Assembly: GCA_023838465.1 (NCBI GenBank)
Contig: JAIVEQ010000003.1
Coordinates: forward strand, 1 to 64,000
Length of the DNA: 64,000 nucleotides
DNA from: Candidatus Thiodiazotropha sp.
Lineage (GTDB): Bacteria > Pseudomonadota > Gammaproteobacteria > Chromatiales > Chromatiaceae
Reading direction: 5' to 3'
A program made the position numbers and the translations under genes. Shown here piece by piece: positions 1 to 9,068 of the stretch. The notes beneath the pieces are model-generated. The model was given only the letters and a program-made list of their open reading frames with translations. It was not told the DNA's origin and searched no databases. Position 1 is the stretch's first letter. The number at the start of each line of letters is the position of its first letter.

Positions 1-860
1 ATATTCTGGATCTGTTCTCGCATCTGTTCGATCAGCACCTTCATCTCCACCGCTGAACGGGTCACATCCACACTATTGGATTTCGAGGTTAGGGTATTGG
101 CCTCCCGGTTAAGCTCCTGCATCAGGAAATCGAGTCTTCGACCAACAGGCTCATCAGCCTGCAAGACACGCTCTACCTCTTCGAGATGGGTTTCAAGGCG
201 ATCCATCTCCTCATCTACATCGAGCCGTTGTGCCAACAAGACCATCTCCTGCTCCAACCGTGTCTCATCCAGTTCTTCCATCGCTTCCGTCAGACGATCA
301 CGTATCCTGCTTCTAACCGTCTCCAGCACATCCGGCATCAGACTGCGCACATGAACGACCTGAGCCTGCAACCCGACACATCGATTTCGAATGATTTTAC
401 TCAACCGCTCACCCTCACGCAGGCGATTGTCGATAAGACTGTCGATGGCTGTCTCCAGCAGTATCATCGCCCGCTGTTTGACCGGCGTAAAATCCTGCTC
501 CTGCTCTTCCAGTACGCCAGGCCAGCGCAATAGATCCGATGAACGGAGGTTGTTACCCACTTCCATTAAATCCGCCAATTGCTGTTCAGCACTCAACAGC
601 TGCTCAACCAATCGCTGGTTGACCTGTAATCCCGCCTCGGCCATTCCACCCGGTTTGAATTTCAAGCTGACATCCAACTTGCCCCGTCCCAGACGGGCAT
701 TCAATCTCTCGCGTACCGATGACTCCAGCACGCGCAACTCCTCAGGCAAACGCAGAAAAGCCTCCAGATAGCGATGATTTACAGAGCGGATCTCCCAACT
801 TAAAATACCCAGGTCTCCCCGGTACTCCTCCCGTGCGAAGGCCGTCATACTACTGATCAT
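1..860 (-). CDS. yicC: YicC family endoribonuclease, 3' end cut by window edge
   Basis: The protein starts MISSMTAFAREE and runs leftward to ...EQMREQIQN at base 3, which matches the YicC family from first to nearly last residue; about one or two residues and the stop lie outside the window. YicC proteins are about 287-290 aa endoribonucleases that act in stationary-phase RNA turnover, including small RNAs. Typical family features are the N-terminal S-M-T-x-F/Y-A motif, R-S-V-N-x-R-Y-L-E and the C-terminal N-T-L-x-S-K-S segment. The start at 860 is preferred over the internal ATG at 848 because the family begins with this M-I-x-S-M-T pattern. It is divergent from the kinase gene at 1163. Confidence 0.93.
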   Translation of the reverse strand, partial: MISSMTAFAREEYRGDLGILSWEIRSVNHRYLEAFLRLPEELRVLESSVRERLNARLGRGKLDVSLKFKPGGMAEAGLQVNQRLVEQLLSAEQQLADLMEVGNNLRSSDLLRWPGVLEEQEQDFTPVKQRAMILLETAIDSLIDNRLREGERLSKIIRNRCVGLQAQVVHVRSLMPDVLETVRSRIRDRLTEAMEELDETRLEQEMVLLAQRLDVDEEMDRLETHLEEVERVLQADEPVGRRLDFLMQELNREANTLTSKSNSVDVTRSAVEMKVLIEQMREQIQN

Positions 861-1162
861 ATATACCTGCCTAAGATCTATCGATATTATTGAGAAACAT
901 CATACCCGACATTTGTTCAACAGGCATTGCTACTCCTTCAGGATTCGCAATAAAGGCCGCTAAACTTGGATATGAGTGATAAATATGGGATTCCGACCAT
1001 CCAATGGCAATGATCCTTTAACCAATTATTTGATGAATATCACTTTTTCCCCACCTGATGGTCGAAATCCTCAATCAGCAGAAGTAATTCTGTTAAAAGA
1101 CCTTATAATCAGTGGGATGGTCTTCCTATCTCTGACAGTGACACAACCACGACGGAACCTGC
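861..1162 (+). promoter_or_regulatory. Intergenic region with a candidate -10 box for the kinase/phosphatase pair
   Basis: This divergent spacer separates yicC from the kinase gene. A perfect TATAAT lies at 1104-1109, about 54 nt before the kinase ATG, and would give a 5' leader of roughly 45 nt. I see no convincing -35 hexamer at 17 nt spacing, so the promoter assignment is tentative. A 64-codon open frame across 976-1170 has no recognisable protein features and is not called. Confidence 0.3.
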
Positions 1163-2095
1163 ATGGATAAGCTCCGAGACAGTCTGCCGGAAGGTACAGA
1201 AATCGACTGTTACGTGATCATGAAGGTGGTCGCGAGCGGTGGTTTCAGCCTGATCTATTTGGCTGAAGATGAAGATACTCAGGATGAGGTTATCATCAAA
1301 GAGTTTCTACCGAAAAAACTCGCCAAACGGGGAAGCAACGGCAAGGTTATACCGCTCGACAAAAAACAGGCCGATAATTTCAATCGCAGTCTGCGTCTGT
1401 TTTATCAGGAGGCAAAGGTACTGGCCTCACTACGACACCCCAATATTGTGCAGGTAAGAGGGTTTTTTCTGGCTAATAACACGGGTTATCTGGTGATGGA
1501 CCACGAGCGGGGGAAAAATCTCGCAAGCTACATAAAAAAGCGCAGCGGCAGTCTCAGTACTCGCTTCATTCTAACCGTATTTCCACCAATACTGGATGCC
1601 CTTAGCCAAATCCATTCACGCAATTTACTGCACCTGGACATCAAGCCCAGCAATATCCATCTTCGAACCGGGGGAAATCCCCTGTTACTCGATTTCGGCG
1701 CTGTCCACGAAGTCCAAAACGAAGGTAGTCGCACTGGGCGTGTAGTGACCACTGGATTCTCACCGGTAGAGCAATACTACCAGTCAGGAAATGTCGGACC
1801 CTGGAGCGATGTCTATGCTATCGGTGCAAGTATGCGGGCCTGTCTGGATGGCAAGGCACCTCCATCGGCCATTGAACGACATGCAAAAGAGAAACTGAAA
1901 CCGGCTGCAAGGATCTATCGTCGACGCTATCCCGCCGCCATGCTCGAAGCGATCGACTGGGCGATGGAGGTTGAATATGAGAAGCGGCCGCAAAATGCCA
2001 GCGAGCTACTTCAAGCTTTGCATAATACCAAGGGTGAGATTGATAGTGAGAGCGCTGTATCCAACCTGATAGATGAGAAAAGGGCCATATCGTGA
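1163..2095 (+). CDS. Hanks-type serine/threonine protein kinase
   Basis: A cytosolic protein kinase of 310 aa consisting of essentially one kinase domain, with no transmembrane segment or sensor tail. The glycine loop ASGGFSLIY, the VIIKEF lysine, the catalytic HLDIKPSN and the metal-binding LLDFG are all present, so it should be active. A GRVVTTGFSPVEQYY segment follows as activation loop. The gene ends in a GTGA overlap with the PP2C gene at 2092, so kinase and phosphatase are made together and probably act on the same substrates. Such pairs often regulate secretion systems or stress responses, but no target is evident nearby; the eCIS pseudokinase lies 14 kb away. Confidence 0.88.
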   Translation: MDKLRDSLPEGTEIDCYVIMKVVASGGFSLIYLAEDEDTQDEVIIKEFLPKKLAKRGSNGKVIPLDKKQADNFNRSLRLFYQEAKVLASLRHPNIVQVRGFFLANNTGYLVMDHERGKNLASYIKKRSGSLSTRFILTVFPPILDALSQIHSRNLLHLDIKPSNIHLRTGGNPLLLDFGAVHEVQNEGSRTGRVVTTGFSPVEQYYQSGNVGPWSDVYAIGASMRACLDGKAPPSAIERHAKEKLKPAARIYRRRYPAAMLEAIDWAMEVEYEKRPQNASELLQALHNTKGEIDSESAVSNLIDEKRAIS

Positions 2096-2979
2096 AGTAC
2101 GAAACTGCCCAATACACGCTACTCGGTAACCGGTCCATGAACCAGGATCGCTACCTGATCATGGAGGCACCTGATGCCATTCTGCTCTCTCTGGCAGACG
2201 GTATGGGTGGACACCCAAAGGGAGAGATGGCGGCACAAATCCTTATGGATAATGCCCGCAAGGCCTTCCTAACCAGTCGCAAACCCATCTCCAATCCCCG
2301 CTTCTTCCTCTCCGGATTGATGGAGATGAGTCATCGGCAAATTACAGAATTCGGTGGACAACAGGATCCACCAATCGAACCCCGTACAACTGGTGTGCTC
2401 TGCCTGGTACAGGAAAACAACGCTTATTGGGCTCATATTGGCGATAGTAGACTCTATATAATGCGTGATGGTGTGATTCATCTTCGCACCGATGACCACT
2501 CCTATGTGGAGCATCTCCGTCAACAGGGAATCATCTCAGCAGCTCAAGTGCATACTCACAAGTTTCGAAACTATGTGACCCGATGTCTGGGAGGCACCAA
2601 CAATCGACCGGTTGCTGAACTCAGTGGGCCACATGAACTCAAAGAGGGCGATGTCGTACTGCTCTGTAGCGATGGTTTTTGGGGACCACTGGCGGAACGA
2701 CCAATGGTGGATACCCTGTTCAAAGAGCAGGCACCATTGATCAACCATATCACAAAGCTAGCCAACCAGGCCGAGGCTACCGGCCATCCTGAAAGTGATA
2801 ATGTCACAGTGGTGGCGCTACGCTGGTGTGAGACAAGTGCAAAATTGGAACCCACCGATTTCAGCATGGCCTTATCAAAGCAAAAGAGAGACCTGCTCGA
2901 GCCACCTGCGGAACAGGTTGATGTGACTCAGGCAATAGACGACCTACGCAGGTTTGTTGATGATATAGACATGGAGTAA
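2092..2979 (+). CDS. PP2C-family serine/threonine phosphatase
   Basis: A 295-aa Mn/Mg-dependent phosphatase predicted to reverse the phosphorylation made by the upstream kinase. The PP2C motifs are all present: LADGMGGHPKGEMAAQ near residue 34, GDSRLYIMRDG in the middle, CSDGFWGPL, and SDNVTVVALR near the end. The start is a GTG that overlaps the kinase stop by 4 nt (GTGA), which indicates translational coupling. The last 40 residues or so are a hydrophilic tail beyond the catalytic domain. There is no signal peptide or membrane segment. Confidence 0.9.
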   Translation: MKYETAQYTLLGNRSMNQDRYLIMEAPDAILLSLADGMGGHPKGEMAAQILMDNARKAFLTSRKPISNPRFFLSGLMEMSHRQITEFGGQQDPPIEPRTTGVLCLVQENNAYWAHIGDSRLYIMRDGVIHLRTDDHSYVEHLRQQGIISAAQVHTHKFRNYVTRCLGGTNNRPVAELSGPHELKEGDVVLLCSDGFWGPLAERPMVDTLFKEQAPLINHITKLANQAEATGHPESDNVTVVALRWCETSAKLEPTDFSMALSKQKRDLLEPPAEQVDVTQAIDDLRRFVDDIDME

Positions 2980-2981
2980 TC

Positions 2982-3263
2982 CTACTCTGAAACCTCTGTC
3001 TCACTCTCTTTTTTTGGTTGTTTGATCAACCGATAGGCAAACAACAACAGAAAAGCACCTGCTGTGGCGGTGAGAATACTAGCGATACTCAAGCCGCTAG
3101 TTGCACCAAGCCCAAGGAATGAACCGATATAGCCACCAACAATGGCACCGCCTATGCCTAAAAGGGTGGTAATGATAAAACCACCACCATCTTTGCCTGG
3201 CATGAGCAACTTTGCCAAGGCGCCGGCGATCAGACCAAGTACAATCCAGGAAATAAAACCCAT
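2982..3263 (-). CDS. GlsB/YeaQ/YmgE family membrane protein
   Basis: A 93-aa, glycine-rich integral membrane protein of the transglycosylase-associated family, thought to be stress related. The start at 3263 (MGFISWIVLGLIAGALAKLL) is chosen over a TTG 15 nt upstream because GAGAGG sits 7 nt before it and because the family begins this way. The family core PGKDGGG followed by glycine-rich transmembrane helices is present. It converges on the PP2C gene with 2 nt between the stops. Confidence 0.87.
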   Translation of the reverse strand: MGFISWIVLGLIAGALAKLLMPGKDGGGFIITTLLGIGGAIVGGYIGSFLGLGATSGLSIASILTATAGAFLLLFAYRLIKQPKKESETEVSE

Positions 3264-3372
3264 AGTTAATCCTCTCAATCAGTCATTAATCAAACTGTTT
3301 AGACCGGCACAAGCGCAGGAAAATACTAAATAAAGAGATGGATAGAGAAACCTGCACTCACCTTTATTAGGC

Positions 3373-4299
3373 TTACAGTGTTCTCACTGAGAAGGTATCG
3401 CACTGCTTCAAGTCACCACCCTTAAAGCCCACCTTGAACCACTTGACCCTCTGTGTAGAACTGCCGTGTGTAAATGAGTCTGGGCTGACATATCCCTGGG
3501 ACTGTTTTTGCAGCCGGTCATCGCCAATCGCACTTGCTGCTGTCAATCCCTCTTCGATGTCGCCGGATTCCAACAGCCGACGTGAGTTGTCCGCATGGTT
3601 AGCCCAGATGCCGGCAAAGCAGTCAGCCTGTAACTCTTGCCTCACAGAAAGCTTGTTTCCTTCGACTTCACTGAGTGAACGCTTTGCCTTTTGTACCTTT
3701 TGCGAGATACCCAACAGGGTTTGCACATGATGTCCCACCTCATGGGCAATAACATAGGCCTGGGCAAAGTCACCTGGTGCTTTGTAACGATTCTTCAGAT
3801 CACTGTAAAAGGAGAGGTCGATGTAGACTTTATGGTCACCGGGGCAGTAGAAAGGGCCCATTGCTGCCTTACCAAACCCACAGGCTGTCTTGGTAGCACC
3901 ACGAAATATTACCAAGTTCGGCTCTTCGTACTTGCTGCCCATCTGCTGAAACAGTTGCTGCCAAGTCTGCTCTGTGTCAGCCAATATGACAGAGACGAAA
4001 TCCACCAGCATCTTCTCTTCGGTGCTTTGTTGAATTGACTGGCCCTCCTGGTTGGAGAGGTTTTCCTGATTGCTTCCGCCACCCAGCATACTGCCCAGAT
4101 TACCGCTAAACAGGGCATAGCCGCCAATCGCTAGCACTGCAATGACACCGCCTTTGAAACCGAATATTTTAAATACCGTTGGTAACAGATTGAGCAGCCC
4201 ACTGCCTCCACCGCCAAGGCCACCCAATGGGGATGATGGTGCCCGCATACTACGGCGGTCTTCAACATTTTCGCTTTTTCGCTGACCACGCCAACGCAT
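3373..4299 (-). CDS. ypfJ: YpfJ-type neutral zinc metallopeptidase
   Basis: A 308-aa putative membrane-anchored zinc protease of the YpfJ / KPN_02809 family. It opens with the family signature MRWRGQRKSENVEDRR, has a glycine-rich stretch and one hydrophobic helix around residues 45-65, and carries the zinc motif AHEVGHHVQ in the second half. The C-terminus (QCDTFSVRTL) also fits the family. GAGGAG lies just before the ATG. Its physiological substrate is unknown. Confidence 0.9.
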   Translation of the reverse strand: MRWRGQRKSENVEDRRSMRAPSSPLGGLGGGGSGLLNLLPTVFKIFGFKGGVIAVLAIGGYALFSGNLGSMLGGGSNQENLSNQEGQSIQQSTEEKMLVDFVSVILADTEQTWQQLFQQMGSKYEEPNLVIFRGATKTACGFGKAAMGPFYCPGDHKVYIDLSFYSDLKNRYKAPGDFAQAYVIAHEVGHHVQTLLGISQKVQKAKRSLSEVEGNKLSVRQELQADCFAGIWANHADNSRRLLESGDIEEGLTAASAIGDDRLQKQSQGYVSPDSFTHGSSTQRVKWFKVGFKGGDLKQCDTFSVRTL

Positions 4300-4310
4300 C
4301 GATCTTCTCC

Positions 4311-4490
4311 TCAGTCACCCTGAAGGATCTGTCCAATCAGCAAACCTGCTACGCCCTCTGCCTGCTGCTGATCAGCAGCAGTGCCGACGATTAATTGCTG
4401 TACCAGTTCCATCATGTTAAAAACGCATGCAGCATCTGCAGATATGAAGTTTCCACACGACATCAAGTTTACAAAGAACCTGATATCCAT
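4311..4490 (-). pseudogene. Short open frame, possible DUF2780-like fragment
   Basis: A 59-codon frame ends just upstream of ypfJ. Its last 33 residues (beginning MELVQQLIVG, then DQQQAEGVAGLL) resemble the start of DUF2780-type proteins, which normally continue for another 100 residues or so; here a stop follows at once. It may be a remnant or chance. The rest of the 4300-4738 gap, up to the ATPase gene, shows no other gene or structure that I can support. Confidence 0.22.
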
Positions 4491-4738
4491 GGCCTATCTA
4501 CGACTTGCGTATCCGAGGTAATGATTTTGCCGCTGATACACAATGCTTCGCCAGACCAAGTCATATGGAATAACATCATCGGAATGCTACGACTCGCCAA
4601 TTGCTTACTGGCATGATAAATATTGAAATTCGGATACAAACTGCCTACGGCATGTTCGGCTGAGTCTAACCCAAATAAGATGGCATAACAGCTGAGAATG
4701 TTAAATATTTGTCAACTCCCAAATCAGGAAAAACAAAG

Positions 4739-6223
4739 ATGACAGACAATAATATCCTGCTTGGCGGCAATGGCGCCGAACAAATCCTGCTGAATGCAGG
4801 CATGGCCAATCGGCATGGACTCATCACTGGCGCCACCGGTACCGGTAAAACCGTTACCCTGCAAATTCTCGCAGAAGCCTTTTCTCGTCTTGGCGTACCT
4901 GTATTCACAGCCGACGTGAAGGGTGATCTGTCAGGCTTGGCAGGCAGTGGTAAAACACATCCAAAAATTACCGAACGTCTGGACTACATCAAGATTGAGG
5001 GGCATCAGTTCGAGCCCTGCCCCGTGTTGTTCTGGGATGTCTATGGTAAACAGGGGCATCCTGTACGCACCACAGTTTCCGAGATGGGCCCAACCCTACT
5101 CGCGAATCTACTGGAATTGAATGAGACCCAGGAGGGCGTGTTACAGATCGCCTTCAGTGTGGCCGATGACGAGGGATTGCTATTACTCGATCTAAAGGAT
5201 CTGAGATCGATGCTCAATTGGGTGGCGGATAGCGCTAAAACCCTGGAAAGGGAGTATGGCCGCATCTCCAGACAAAGCGTCACCGCTATTCTACGCAGGC
5301 TACTGGTATTGGAAGAGGCCGGCGGTGAGATCTTTTATGGCGAGCCGGCCATTCAAATCGAACATCTGATGCAAACAGATTTCTCCGGCCGTGGCGTGGT
5401 CAGTATCCTCGACGCTACAACCCTTTACCACTCACCACGAATCTATGCCACCTTCCTGTTGTGGCTCCTCTCCGAGCTGATGGAGGAGTTACCTGAACGA
5501 GGTGATGCCGATCTACCCAAACTGGTTTTTTTCTTCGATGAGGCTCACCTTCTTTTCAGCAGCGCACCCAAGGCATTACTGCAAAAAATCACCCAGGTAG
5601 TACGGCTGATACGATCCAAGGGGGTCGGAGTCTTTTTTATCACCCAATACCCCAACGATGTACCGGATGAGGTCATCGGACAGCTTGGCAACCGAATCCA
5701 ACACGCCCTCCGAGCCTTTACCCCAAGGGATAAAAAGGCAGTCAAGGCTGCAGCAGAAACCTTCCGCGAAAACCCTGCCTTCGATACTATGGAGGTCATC
5801 AGCAACCTGGGCGTGGGTGAAGCCTTGATCTCCACTTTGGACAAAAAGGGCGTACCTAGTATCGTAGAGAAGACCTTGATGGCACCGCCTCGTTCCCAGT
5901 TTGGACCGGTCGATCAAAAGGAACGTGAGAAAATCATCAAGCGCTCGCCTTTCAACACCACCTATCAAGCTGAGATCGATAGGGAGTCGGCCTATGAACT
6001 GCTAAAAAAGCGTGAAGAAGAGCTGATCAAACGTCGCGAACAGCAAGCACAAAAAGAGGCCGCTGAGAAGGAACAAAACCGGACAAAAAAAAGCAGTGGT
6101 GGCTCACGACGCCAAGGTATTGGCGAGGCCTTTGCCAAGTCAGTGGCACGTGCAATCGGTTCCAAATTGGGCAGGCAGATTGTGCGTGGTATTTTAGGCT
6201 CGATTATTGGTGGGCGTCATTAG
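4739..6223 (+). CDS. DUF853 / HerA-like P-loop ATPase (YjgR type)
   Basis: A 494-aa ATPase of the HerA/FtsK superfamily. The Walker A motif GATGTGKT is near residue 35 and the Walker B motif VFFFDEAH near residue 270, followed by the family's FFITQYPNDVPDEV sensor region. The C-terminus is a charged coiled coil rich in Glu, Lys and Arg, then a small basic glycine-rich tail. The ATG at 4739 is chosen over an upstream TTG at 4709 because AGGAAAA precedes it and because homologues begin close to the NNILLGGNG segment. The cellular role of this family is not well established; DNA translocation is the usual inference. Confidence 0.88.
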   Translation: MTDNNILLGGNGAEQILLNAGMANRHGLITGATGTGKTVTLQILAEAFSRLGVPVFTADVKGDLSGLAGSGKTHPKITERLDYIKIEGHQFEPCPVLFWDVYGKQGHPVRTTVSEMGPTLLANLLELNETQEGVLQIAFSVADDEGLLLLDLKDLRSMLNWVADSAKTLEREYGRISRQSVTAILRRLLVLEEAGGEIFYGEPAIQIEHLMQTDFSGRGVVSILDATTLYHSPRIYATFLLWLLSELMEELPERGDADLPKLVFFFDEAHLLFSSAPKALLQKITQVVRLIRSKGVGVFFITQYPNDVPDEVIGQLGNRIQHALRAFTPRDKKAVKAAAETFRENPAFDTMEVISNLGVGEALISTLDKKGVPSIVEKTLMAPPRSQFGPVDQKEREKIIKRSPFNTTYQAEIDRESAYELLKKREEELIKRREQQAQKEAAEKEQNRTKKSSGGSRRQGIGEAFAKSVARAIGSKLGRQIVRGILGSIIGGRH

Positions 6224-6240
6224 TCATCTTAAGAACAGAC

Positions 6241-6266
6241 GTAGGGTGCGGCAGGCTGCACCCTAC
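6241..6266. repeat. Short intergenic inverted repeat
   Basis: GTAGGGTGC at 6241-6249 is matched by GCACCCTAC at 6258-6266 around an 8-nt loop. It lies 18 nt after the ATPase stop and could act as a terminator, though no T-run follows. It may also be one copy of a dispersed REP-like repeat, which a genome-wide search would show. Confidence 0.5.
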
Positions 6267-6393
6267 CCATGAACTCGTTTCACCGCAATAGCTGACATCG
6301 CTGCCCCATTCACACATAATAGCGCCCCCTTTATCCATTCCGGTTTGCGCAAGCCAGACCGAATATTTCTACAAGCCGAGGAGCCAGCTTTAG

Positions 6394-7110
6394 ATGAGAC
6401 CATCCGCACGCCAACCTGATGAATTGCGTCCTATATCAATCACCCGGCAATACACAAAACATGCCGAGGGATCCGTTTTGGTCTGTTTCGGTGATACCCA
6501 GGTAATCTGCACTGCCAGCGTGGAAGAGCGTGTGCCCAGATTTTTAAAAGGTGCAGGTCAAGGCTGGATAACCGCTGAATACGGTATGCTTCCCCGCTCA
6601 ACAACCGACCGTATGGGTCGTGAAGCCGCCCGCGGCAAACAGGGCGGACGTACTCTGGAAATCCAACGACTGATCGGCCGATCACTGCGTGCAGCCGTAG
6701 ATCTCAAGGCGTTGGGTGAACGCACGATTACCTTCGACTGCGATGTCATTCAAGCCGACGGGGGGACCCGTACCGCCTCCATCACCGGTGCCTGTGTCGC
6801 ACTGACTGATGCCATCGCCCATACCCGTGAACTGGGTCTGCTGGAAAAAGACCCGATGTTAGGAATGGTTGCTTCAGTCTCTGTTGGCGTATTCAAGGGG
6901 ACACCGGTACTCGACCTGGATTATGCAGAGGACTCGAATGCAGAGACTGACATGAATGTGGTAATGAATGACGAGGGGGGCTTTATCGAAGTACAAGGCA
7001 CTGCTGAGGGTGCTGCCTATAATCGCAATGAGTTGAACGCCATGCTCGATCTTGCCCACCAAGGTATTGCAGAAATAATTGAGATTCAGCGAACTACATT
7101 GAATGCATAA
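6394..7110 (+). CDS. rph: Ribonuclease PH
   Basis: A 238-aa phosphorolytic 3'-5' exoribonuclease that trims tRNA 3' ends. The whole sequence follows the family: [13 protein letters not shown] at the start, [26 protein letters not shown] in the first third (with the phosphate-binding [13 protein letters not shown]), and [20 protein letters not shown] in the middle. Length is standard. GAGGAG precedes the ATG by about 11 nt. rdgB follows in the same direction 71 nt downstream, the common gammaproteobacterial pairing. Confidence 0.97.
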   Translation: MRPSARQPDELRPISITRQYTKHAEGSVLVCFGDTQVICTASVEERVPRFLKGAGQGWITAEYGMLPRSTTDRMGREAARGKQGGRTLEIQRLIGRSLRAAVDLKALGERTITFDCDVIQADGGTRTASITGACVALTDAIAHTRELGLLEKDPMLGMVASVSVGVFKGTPVLDLDYAEDSNAETDMNVVMNDEGGFIEVQGTAEGAAYNRNELNAMLDLAHQGIAEIIEIQRTTLNA

Positions 7111-7181
7111 ACCCAATAGAGGGGTACTTGATCTCATTTCTGATGAAACAGGTGTAAAGCGATAGGAACAGGTAAAGACAA

Positions 7182-7787
7182 ATGACAGGACATCATGCAG
7201 GTGAAAAAATCGTACTTGCCAGCAACAATGCCGGTAAGGTTCGTGAAATCAATCAACTGCTTGCCAGTGAACAAATTACAGTGGTGCCTCAAAAGGATTT
7301 TAATATTCCGGATGCTATCGAGGATGGACTCAGCTTTGTGGAAAATGCCATCAAGAAGGCGCGTCATGCCGCCAGCTTGAGTGGATTACCAGCCATTGCC
7401 GATGACTCGGGTATCGAGGTGGATGCACTGAGCGGTGCACCCGGCATCTACTCCGCCCGCTTTGCCGGTCCGGGCGCATCGGATCAAGCTAATCTGCAAA
7501 AACTACTGGAACGCCTCAAGGATGTACCTGATGAGAAACGCAGCGCCCGGTTTCAGTGCCTGCTGGTCTATATGCGTCACGCTGAGGATCCAACTCCGAT
7601 CATCTGTCAGGGCACCTGGGAGGGACAGATCTTGTTTGAAGCCCAAGGAGACAACGGTTTTGGCTACGACCCCATCTTTTATGTCCCTACCCATAATTGC
7701 AGTTCTGCAGAACTTGCTGCTGAGGTAAAAAACAGCCTAAGCCACCGTGGTCTTGCTCTGAGAAAGTTACTGCAGGCACTCACTTAG
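7182..7787 (+). CDS. rdgB: RdgB/HAM1 non-canonical purine NTP pyrophosphatase
   Basis: A 201-aa enzyme that hydrolyses dITP, XTP and ITP to monophosphates and so keeps deaminated purines out of nucleic acid. The N-terminal [39 protein letters not shown] and GFGYDPIF motifs carry the substrate-binding residues, and [10 protein letters not shown] closes the protein as in the family. It lies downstream of rph on the same strand. Confidence 0.96.
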   Translation: MTGHHAGEKIVLASNNAGKVREINQLLASEQITVVPQKDFNIPDAIEDGLSFVENAIKKARHAASLSGLPAIADDSGIEVDALSGAPGIYSARFAGPGASDQANLQKLLERLKDVPDEKRSARFQCLLVYMRHAEDPTPIICQGTWEGQILFEAQGDNGFGYDPIFYVPTHNCSSAELAAEVKNSLSHRGLALRKLLQALT

Positions 7788-8026
7788 GGCCACCCCGTTG
7801 CATGAAGAGCATTGGGCGAAAATGTGAATCATTATTTAAATGAATTCGAATGAATGAAAATTTTTGTGTCTATTCACTTCCCCTACTAACGAGCTGCCAT
7901 CCATTATCCTATGCTACAAGCTGTTCTGTGACACTCGGAATACCGAGTTAGACCCTGTAAGCGTAATATTGAAGTTTAGGATGAATAACCACTGCCCAGT
8001 ACAACCCTACACTGAAGGTGTCTATA

Positions 8027-8065
8027 CATTCCATCAGAGTTTCCTAAGCTTAAGCTGATGGAATG
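8027..8065. repeat. Perfect 11-bp inverted repeat in a 413-nt gene-free spacer
   Basis: CATTCCATCAG at 8027-8037 is exactly complementary to CTGATGGAATG at 8055-8065. The loop itself contains the palindrome CTTAAG. It sits in the spacer between rdgB and the dodecin gene (7788-8200). There is no T-run, so it may be a rho-independent-like stop for rdgB, an mRNA structure or a repeat copy. The rest of this spacer shows nothing I can support. Confidence 0.5.
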
Positions 8066-8200
8066 GTGGTTTTAATCTGCTCAACCGAGTTGCCATTCGC
8101 CCGATTTAGCAGACTGACCGTCGGCTGTTATTGTGCATTACATACGCTATATTGCATCGCGTTTTAAAAAAAATCTTATACCAAGAAAGGAGATATCATC

Positions 8201-8404
8201 ATGTCAGTCGCAAAAGTTACCGAAATCATCTCATCGTCCAATAAAAGTTTTGATGATGCTGTCACAAAGGGGATTAAACGTGCCGACAAGACCCTGAAAA
8301 ACATCAAAGGCGCCTGGATCAAGGACCAACAACTCTCTGTCAGCGGTGGCAATATCACTGAATATCGGGTTGTTTTAAAAGTCACTTTTGTATTGAAGGA
8401 CTAG
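8201..8404 (+). CDS. Dodecin, flavin-storage protein
   Basis: A 67-aa dodecin, a small beta-sheet/helix protein that forms hollow dodecamers and binds flavin. The sequence MSVAKVTEIISSSNKSFDDA, the tryptophan in IKGAWIKDQQL and the C-terminal EYRVVLKVTFVL strand are all typical. AGGAG is 10 nt upstream of the ATG. It is likely a single-gene unit. Confidence 0.95.
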   Translation: MSVAKVTEIISSSNKSFDDAVTKGIKRADKTLKNIKGAWIKDQQLSVSGGNITEYRVVLKVTFVLKD

Positions 8405-8541
8405 TCAGTCAATCAATTCTGCTCAATACATTGTCCGTAACGTTGCAATGGTTGATCAGCTATCAATGATGGGCAATGCCCACTAAACCTAAGACACCTG
8501 GATCATAGAGATCAGGTAAATATACACAAGGAGAATAAAGG

Positions 8542-8973
8542 ATGGGTCTGTTTGATTTCGCCGCAAACATGGGCAGGAAACTATTTGGCAAGGACGATGA
8601 TCCTGCCGACAAGATCAAAAAACAGATCGAAGCGGACAATCCGGGGATCAAGGATCTGGATGTCAATTTCGAAGATGGCAAAGTCGTTCTTTCAGGAAGT
8701 GCCGAAACGGCTGAGGCCCTGGAAAAGACAGTATTGATTGCTGGCAATGTGCAGGGCGTCAGCGAAGTTTCTGCCAGCGGTATCACTGCCCCACCACAAG
8801 AAGCCAAAGTCGAATATTACGTCATCGAAAGTGGGGATACGCTTTCCGCCATCGCCAAGCGTTTTCTCGGTAAAGGATCGGATTATCCAAAAATCTTCGA
8901 GGCTAACCGTGAGGTTATCCAAGATCCCAACAAGATCTATCCCGGCCAGAAGATCCGTATTCCACTGGATTAA
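8542..8973 (+). CDS. BON-LysM protein (Kbp/YgaU-like)
   Basis: A 143-aa protein with an N-terminal BON domain (about residues 20-85) and a C-terminal LysM domain (about 95-142: YYVIESGDTLSAIAKR to PGQKIRIPLD). The layout and length match E. coli Kbp, a potassium-binding protein; family members lack a classical signal peptide and so does this one. AAGGAG lies upstream of the ATG. The potassium role is taken from the family and is not shown by the sequence. Confidence 0.92.
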   Translation: MGLFDFAANMGRKLFGKDDDPADKIKKQIEADNPGIKDLDVNFEDGKVVLSGSAETAEALEKTVLIAGNVQGVSEVSASGITAPPQEAKVEYYVIESGDTLSAIAKRFLGKGSDYPKIFEANREVIQDPNKIYPGQKIRIPLD

Positions 8974-9068
8974 GCCTTTCCCGATACAGGACCTGTCGCG
9001 GCTGTAACCCTGCAAATCATCTTCAATGATCAGAGGGGGTTACTGCTGCGATGGAATTCTGTCATTGA

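Noticed and set aside
976..1170. 64-codon open frame before the kinase gene
   Set aside because: It overlaps the kinase start, has no ribosome site and no protein-like composition; the region is more likely the promoter spacer.
7864..8058. 64-codon open frame between rdgB and dodecin
   Set aside because: No ribosome site, composition unlike protein, and it runs through the inverted repeat at 8027-8065.
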